A model generated the notes under the pieces. The model saw only the letters and a program-made list of their open reading frames with translations. It did not search any database and was not told the DNA's origin. Shown here in pieces: positions 59,774 to 64,000 of a DNA stretch of 64,000 nucleotides. Location of the stretch: assembly GCA_016933255.1 (NCBI GenBank), contig JAFGBF010000006.1:1-64000 (forward strand), written 5' to 3'. Origin of the DNA: Candidatus Krumholzibacteriota bacterium. GTDB taxonomy: Bacteria; Krumholzibacteriota; Krumholzibacteriia; Krumholzibacteriales; Krumholzibacteriaceae. Each line of letters starts with the position of its first letter. Positions within the stretch are counted from its first letter, which is position 1. The position numbers and the translations under genes were made by a program.

Positions 59774-61849
59774 ATGGATCTTTCAATAATAATCATTACG
59801 CACAACAGCCTTGTACCTGTAAAGGAGTGTCTCAGGTCACTCGAGGAGCATCCTCCCTCCTGCAGCTTCGAGATCGTCGTCATAGACAATGCCAGCAGTG
59901 ATGGTACTGCCGATATGATAGCCGGAGATTTTCCCCGCTGCAGGCTGATAAAAAACACGGTAAACAAAGGATATTCGCGCGGTGTGAACCAGGGTATCGA
60001 CCTTTCTGATTCAGGTCTTCTGCTTGTGCTTAATCCTGATATAGAGGTCCGGGAAGGGTCGATCGACAGGTTGACACGGTTCATGGAGGATAATCCATCG
60101 GCAGGTATGGCGGGGTCGAAGCTTTTTTATCCCGACGGGCGGCTGCAGTATTCATGCAGATCTTTTTATACGATCAAGGCCCTGTTTTTAAGGCGCACCT
60201 TTGTAGGCAGGCTTTTTCCGAACGCAAAGGCGCTGAGAGATCATCTTTTGATCGACTACGACCATAAAGAGACGAGAAAGGTCGACTGGCTTATCGGTGC
60301 GTGCCTTATGGTCCGGCGTGAAGCTATCCGGAAGGTCGGGAAGATGGATGAGAGGTTCTTCCTGTATTTTGAGGATACTGACTGGTGTTTCAGGATGAAT
60401 CAGCATGGCTGGGGTGTCTTCTATCTTCCATCATCAGTGATGACGCACAGATATGAAAGATCAAGTGCAAGATCCGTCTTCAAGAAACCATTTTTGATGC
60501 ACCTGGTAAGTCTTCTGCGTTATTACGAGAAATGGAACAGGCTTTTCTTTTTCTTCAGAAGGCACAGGGGAGCACTGAAATCTATCGTCTTCACTTTCTC
60601 CGATCTCGTATCGGTAAATGCAGGGTTCTTCATAGCCTATTATCTGAGAGGTATTTCCCAGCAGTTTTTTACCAACAGCCTTTATCCTCTTGACTGGTAC
60701 GCGTATTTTATTTACTTCTGCAATTTCATCTTTTTCTTCACTTTCCTCTTCGGCGGCCTTTACCAGATAAGAAGGGAGACAGGATCAGCGCTGGAGTTCT
60801 CGCAGGTTGCCAGGTCGGTCTTCGCAGCTTTCGCCATCCTTCTCGGTGCGACATATCTTGCGCAGATAAGGATATATTCAAGAGCCGTTCTCGGCGTGCA
60901 GGCGATACTGACGCTTATATTCGTATTTGGGCTACGGCGGACGATAAGGACTCTTCACAGACAGCTTGTCAAGGCATCGTTTGATCTTAAACGTGTCGTC
61001 CTTGCGGGCAGTGAGGCCGAGGTAGAAGAATTCAGGGAACTGGCTCATTCAGATCCTGGACTGGGAATCGATATTATAGGAGATATTTCCTCTCGTCCGG
61101 GTTCCCTTGGAGATATAGATGATTTTCCGGGGATCGTCGAAAGGTTCAAGATCCAGGAAGTAGTGGTCCTCCCGTCATATGTGGAAAATGAGCTTATGTT
61201 TCCCTTTTTCTGTGCGCATGGCGGGCGTGTGCTGGAAGTGGGGATAGTATCTCCGGCAGCAAGATTTCTCGGCAAAGGGGTCCGTGTCCGGAAGATCGGA
61301 GATTATTACATGTTTTCGATAGAACGCGGAGCACAGTTCCTTTTTCTCGGCCTTTTCCGGCGTGTATGCGATATCATGGCTGCCTCCGTATTCCTCCCGG
61401 TTTCGATCGTCTGTTCTCTGATCTTCAAAGCTGCAGGGGGGAAAAACGGTAAACGGAGATTTTTTTCCGAGAAACGCGCCGGCTACAGGGGGAAGCCGTT
61501 TGACTGGCCGAGGGTTATTACCGCTTCTGGCGCGGAGGGATCGGATATTGTCAAACCGTCCCTTTGGATCCATCTTTTTGCGGGGAGGCTGACTCTTGTA
61601 GGGCCGCCGTCGCGCATCTTTTCGCCGGAGGTGAAAAAGTACGGATCATCGGGAGGGACAAGACCGGGGATCAGCGGAAGATGGAGGCTCTCTCCTGATA
61701 TCGACTGGAGAAGATCTTTTGAGAACGAGATCATAGAATCGAGGACCTGTTCCGTAACTGATTATTTGGAAATAGGTTTCAGGTCTATTGGTCTCTGCAT
61801 CTCGGGCAGGTACCCGCAGTGGTATTTTAACAGGGGGGAGAATCCGTGA
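59774..61849 (+). CDS. Fusion of GT2 glycosyltransferase with a polyprenyl glycosylphosphotransferase-like domain
   Basis: A 691-residue protein. Residues 1-270 form a GT2 domain (IIIITHNSLVPVKECLRSL, VIDNASSDGTADMIA, LLVLNPDIEVREGS, FEDTDWCFRMNQHGWG). Residues about 275-400 hold four to five membrane helices, and 410-500 a Rossmann-like domain (VVLAGSEAEVEEFRELA), as in WbaP/WcaJ-type initiating transferases. The last part (about 530-690) matches the sugar-transferase domain (RRVCDIMAASVFLPVSIVC, EKRAGYRGKPF, LTLVGPPSRIF, RPGISGRW), but the catalytic LDELPQL block is replaced by sequence around SLWIHLFAG. The initiating activity may be lost or changed. It begins directly after the Dpm1-type stop. 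Confidence 0.85.
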   Translation: MDLSIIIITHNSLVPVKECLRSLEEHPPSCSFEIVVIDNASSDGTADMIAGDFPRCRLIKNTVNKGYSRGVNQGIDLSDSGLLLVLNPDIEVREGSIDRLTRFMEDNPSAGMAGSKLFYPDGRLQYSCRSFYTIKALFLRRTFVGRLFPNAKALRDHLLIDYDHKETRKVDWLIGACLMVRREAIRKVGKMDERFFLYFEDTDWCFRMNQHGWGVFYLPSSVMTHRYERSSARSVFKKPFLMHLVSLLRYYEKWNRLFFFFRRHRGALKSIVFTFSDLVSVNAGFFIAYYLRGISQQFFTNSLYPLDWYAYFIYFCNFIFFFTFLFGGLYQIRRETGSALEFSQVARSVFAAFAILLGATYLAQIRIYSRAVLGVQAILTLIFVFGLRRTIRTLHRQLVKASFDLKRVVLAGSEAEVEEFRELAHSDPGLGIDIIGDISSRPGSLGDIDDFPGIVERFKIQEVVVLPSYVENELMFPFFCAHGGRVLEVGIVSPAARFLGKGVRVRKIGDYYMFSIERGAQFLFLGLFRRVCDIMAASVFLPVSIVCSLIFKAAGGKNGKRRFFSEKRAGYRGKPFDWPRVITASGAEGSDIVKPSLWIHLFAGRLTLVGPPSRIFSPEVKKYGSSGGTRPGISGRWRLSPDIDWRRSFENEIIESRTCSVTDYLEIGFRSIGLCISGRYPQWYFNRGENP

Positions 61850-64000
61850 AGAGGCGCGGTATTTTAATTATTCTGATATCGGTGCTGACTGCAGGCCGGG
61901 CGGTCTCCGCCCCCGGGGACTGGAGCCTTTTTCTTGATGCGAGCGCTGTCAACAGGATAACCTGCATCGGGGACAGCCTCTGGTGCGGAACTTACGGAGG
62001 GATACTTCTTTTTGATCTTACCGATTCGACTTTGACTCAATTTTACAGCGGACTCGAACTGAGGTCGAATGATATATCAGCGGTCACTGTCGATCGCGAA
62101 CTCAGCGTGTGGATCGCGTACCGCGGAGAAGGGATAGCAAGGATAGATGACCTGGGCATTGACCCTGAGGTGACTCACTATAACGAGAATACGGTCCTTA
62201 TTCTAAGCGACAGTGTCAATTGCCTGCTTTCCGTTGATGAAGACGTATACTACGGGTGCGATAACGGTATCGCCAAGTTTTTTGACAAAACGCATTCTCT
62301 CGAGCCGAATCTTTCCGAAAACCTGAGAGGAAAGAGGGTCAACGACCTTCTTGTAGATGACAACAATATCCTCTGGATCGCATATGAAGACGGTGTCGCG
62401 GAATTCGACAGGGATACGTATGTGCTTGATCTCCATCCGATCGGATATTCGTTCTCGATGACTCTCTACGAGGGAATGATCTATTGCGCCGTATCGACGG
62501 GAATTATGAGGTTTGACGGCGATTCGTGGGAGGAGTTCGGAACGACTTTCCACAATGAACTTGTACCGCTCTGTATAGCTTCCGGGGGAGGCGGGATATA
62601 TGCGGTGACCGCGGAAAGAGCATACAGGTATAACGGACTCTACTGGGAGAGCCTGGAGGCAGCCCAGATGAAATCGGTCTTTAATGAAGATTACAGGATA
62701 AATCAATTTCATCTCAATGCTCTGGCCGTCGATGATCGCGGAACTCCATGGATCGGGGGGAGGTTGCCGTCCGGAACTTCCAGGGGAAGCTATATTTCGG
62801 GTTTTGTCGGTTCCCGGTGGATCAACAGGGCGGTATCGAATCTGAGCCAGAACAACGTTATCGAGCTTGATATTGCTCCTGCCGGGGGAGTATGGGCCAG
62901 CACGATGTTCGGCGTCAATTACAGGTCTCTGGCAGGAGAATGGATCAATTACAAAGAAATCCGATCAGATGTCGGCAGTGATGACGCACTTTCGTATTTC
63001 GCCTACAATCTGGCGATGATCTGCGATTCTCAGAACCATCTGTGGTGCAATTCGCAGACTTATGACCTCGATATGATCGATCTTGGCAATATCATGGATA
63101 AGGGTGATGATATATGGGAGCATTTCGCGGTTGAAGACGAAAATACGATAACGACAGACAGGTTTGTGAAAGCCAAAGAGGATCCGGGCGGAAACAGATG
63201 GTTTATGTCTGATGATGATTATTATCAGTCTGATGGAATGTGGGGCATCAACATAATCAATGCGGCAGGATCGGAATGGTTAGAGGTAAATCCCTTCACC
63301 ATTCCGGAGATGAAAGGCGGAAACATATTCGACTGCGCGTTCGGTCAGTACGGAGTGTATATTGCTATCCAGGGATATGGAGTCCAGTACTGGCGTACAG
63401 GCGGTTTTGGCTGGAGCACCCTCACATCCGGCGACGGTGATTTCTGGACAACGCTGATGGATGACTCTGATCTTCTAAGCACGGAGATCGAGGCTATAGA
63501 GCTGGGAGACGACGGCTCTGTCTGGGTAGGGACTGCCGCGGGACTTGTAAGATATGAATCCGGGACACTGGAACTTTATAAGGAGAAGGACGAGAATAAT
63601 CATCACGGCATCATCGGGTTGTCTGTAAGAGACCTTGAGTTCGACAACTACGGAAATCTCTGGGTGGCGACAAACAAGGGATTAAACAGGATCGACCCTG
63701 ACGGGGTCATCGATCGAGCCTATACGACTGCTACTTTCTGGGAGGATTACGTCCAGCCGTACTATCCCGAATCGGTGATCTCTCCTCTCCCTTCTCATCT
63801 ATGTGAGGTCCTGGCGTTTGATCCGGACGAAAGCTTTCTTTGGATAGGTACCGACAGAGGGTTGGCGCGTTTCGATGTCAGGCCTCCCGTGGAGCCTGAT
63901 ATTTCCCTCTCCAAAATGATCCTTTATCCCAATCCTGTCCATCTGGACAGAGGCGATGCGTCATTGAAGATTTCCCGGATCTCCGGAAAGGTCGATATCA
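61846..64000 (+). CDS. Secreted two-component-regulator-type beta-propeller protein, 3' end outside window
   Basis: At least 718 residues starting at GTG 61846, overlapping the previous stop by four bases. An N-terminal signal peptide (hydrophobic about 5-20, cut near VSAP) is followed by many propeller-type repeats of the form D…LWIAYEDGVAEFDRD, SVWVGTAAGLVRYES, LWVATNKGLNRIDPD and LWIGTDRGLARFDVR, as in the sensor domains of hybrid two-component systems. The last visible part (SLSKMILYPNPVHLDRGDA) is the start of a C-terminal FlgD-like or secretion-type Ig module with the YPNP motif. No kinase domain is visible before the window ends. Its link to the glycan cluster is by position only. Confidence 0.88.
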   Translation, partial: MKRRGILIILISVLTAGRAVSAPGDWSLFLDASAVNRITCIGDSLWCGTYGGILLFDLTDSTLTQFYSGLELRSNDISAVTVDRELSVWIAYRGEGIARIDDLGIDPEVTHYNENTVLILSDSVNCLLSVDEDVYYGCDNGIAKFFDKTHSLEPNLSENLRGKRVNDLLVDDNNILWIAYEDGVAEFDRDTYVLDLHPIGYSFSMTLYEGMIYCAVSTGIMRFDGDSWEEFGTTFHNELVPLCIASGGGGIYAVTAERAYRYNGLYWESLEAAQMKSVFNEDYRINQFHLNALAVDDRGTPWIGGRLPSGTSRGSYISGFVGSRWINRAVSNLSQNNVIELDIAPAGGVWASTMFGVNYRSLAGEWINYKEIRSDVGSDDALSYFAYNLAMICDSQNHLWCNSQTYDLDMIDLGNIMDKGDDIWEHFAVEDENTITTDRFVKAKEDPGGNRWFMSDDDYYQSDGMWGINIINAAGSEWLEVNPFTIPEMKGGNIFDCAFGQYGVYIAIQGYGVQYWRTGGFGWSTLTSGDGDFWTTLMDDSDLLSTEIEAIELGDDGSVWVGTAAGLVRYESGTLELYKEKDENNHHGIIGLSVRDLEFDNYGNLWVATNKGLNRIDPDGVIDRAYTTATFWEDYVQPYYPESVISPLPSHLCEVLAFDPDESFLWIGTDRGLARFDVRPPVEPDISLSKMILYPNPVHLDRGDASLKISRISGKVDI

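Noticed and set aside
1-64000. CRISPR arrays, insertion sequences, prophage or integrase genes
   Set aside because: No regularly spaced repeats, transposase motifs, terminal inverted repeats or phage structural genes were seen; gene content is housekeeping plus envelope glycan functions.

Overview
The window is a dense, almost entirely co-directional bacterial chromosome segment. Only two genes, at about 29.0-32.1 kb, lie on the minus strand. It opens inside a tRNA-Ser gene and closes inside a beta-propeller protein gene. The encoded envelope is diderm: there is a TonB-type protein, an outer-membrane polysaccharide export (OPX/SLBB) protein, sedoheptulose-7-phosphate isomerase, lipoproteins and a periplasmic amidase. 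Other traits are a long SRP RNA with an Alu domain, SpoVG, a Roadblock/MglA pair, DUF2723 and YfhO membrane proteins, a secreted propeller with a YPNP-type C-terminal module, and many TTG start codons. Together these point to an uncultivated lineage near the FCB group or a neighbouring candidate phylum (Krumholzibacteriota, Eisenbacteria, Latescibacterota or similar). This is inference; no rRNA gene is present to settle it.

Layout. 0-4.5 kb: tRNA-Ser(CGA), tRNA-Ala(CGC), SRP RNA, dnaX-ybaB-recR, then a Roadblock protein and an MglA-like GTPase. 4.7-9.5 kb: pgpA, cinA, a divergent YchF-like GTPase, thpR and an MFS transporter. 9.6-14.0 kb: recA-recX-alaS. 14.0-18.1 kb: an OPX/SLBB protein, a GmhA-type isomerase, a UbiA-family prenyltransferase resembling decaprenyl-phosphate phosphoribosyltransferase, and a DUF362 protein. 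18.2-21.8 kb: ispE, spoVG, tRNA-Gln(TTG), prs, rplY and pth. 21.8-25.5 kb: a strong promoter and structured leader, rpsF-rpsR-rplI, then a phosphomannomutase and manC. 25.5-29.0 kb: a parvulin lipoprotein, a bifunctional-nuclease-domain protein and an LpoA-like ligand-binding protein. 29.0-32.1 kb (minus): TonB-like protein and a large two-domain amidase lipoprotein. 32.4-39.9 kb: selA, a pseudo-ParA/SPOR membrane protein, smc and ftsY. 39.9-44.1 kb: an FMN riboswitch with ribD, ribE, ribBA, ribH and nusB. 44.2-61.8 kb: a glycan and glycoprotein assembly cluster with a methyltransferase, two GT4s, a flippase-like protein, two tandem DUF2723 proteins, an NAD-dependent epimerase, a GtrB-type GT2, a GT2, YfhO, a Dpm1-type GT2 and a GT2/glycosylphosphotransferase fusion. 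61.8 kb to the end: a secreted propeller protein.

How the parts connect. The phosphomannomutase and ManC can make GDP-mannose. The Dpm1-type enzyme could load mannose onto undecaprenyl phosphate. The two DUF2723 proteins (TMEM260-like GT-C enzymes) and YfhO are candidate users of such a lipid-linked sugar outside the membrane. This possible bacterial protein or glycan mannosylation system is the most interesting hypothesis here. Other notable points are domains that have lost catalytic residues (the second amidase domain, the ParA-like domain of the SPOR protein, and the glycosylphosphotransferase half of the fusion) and a phosphomannomutase gene with no standard start codon.
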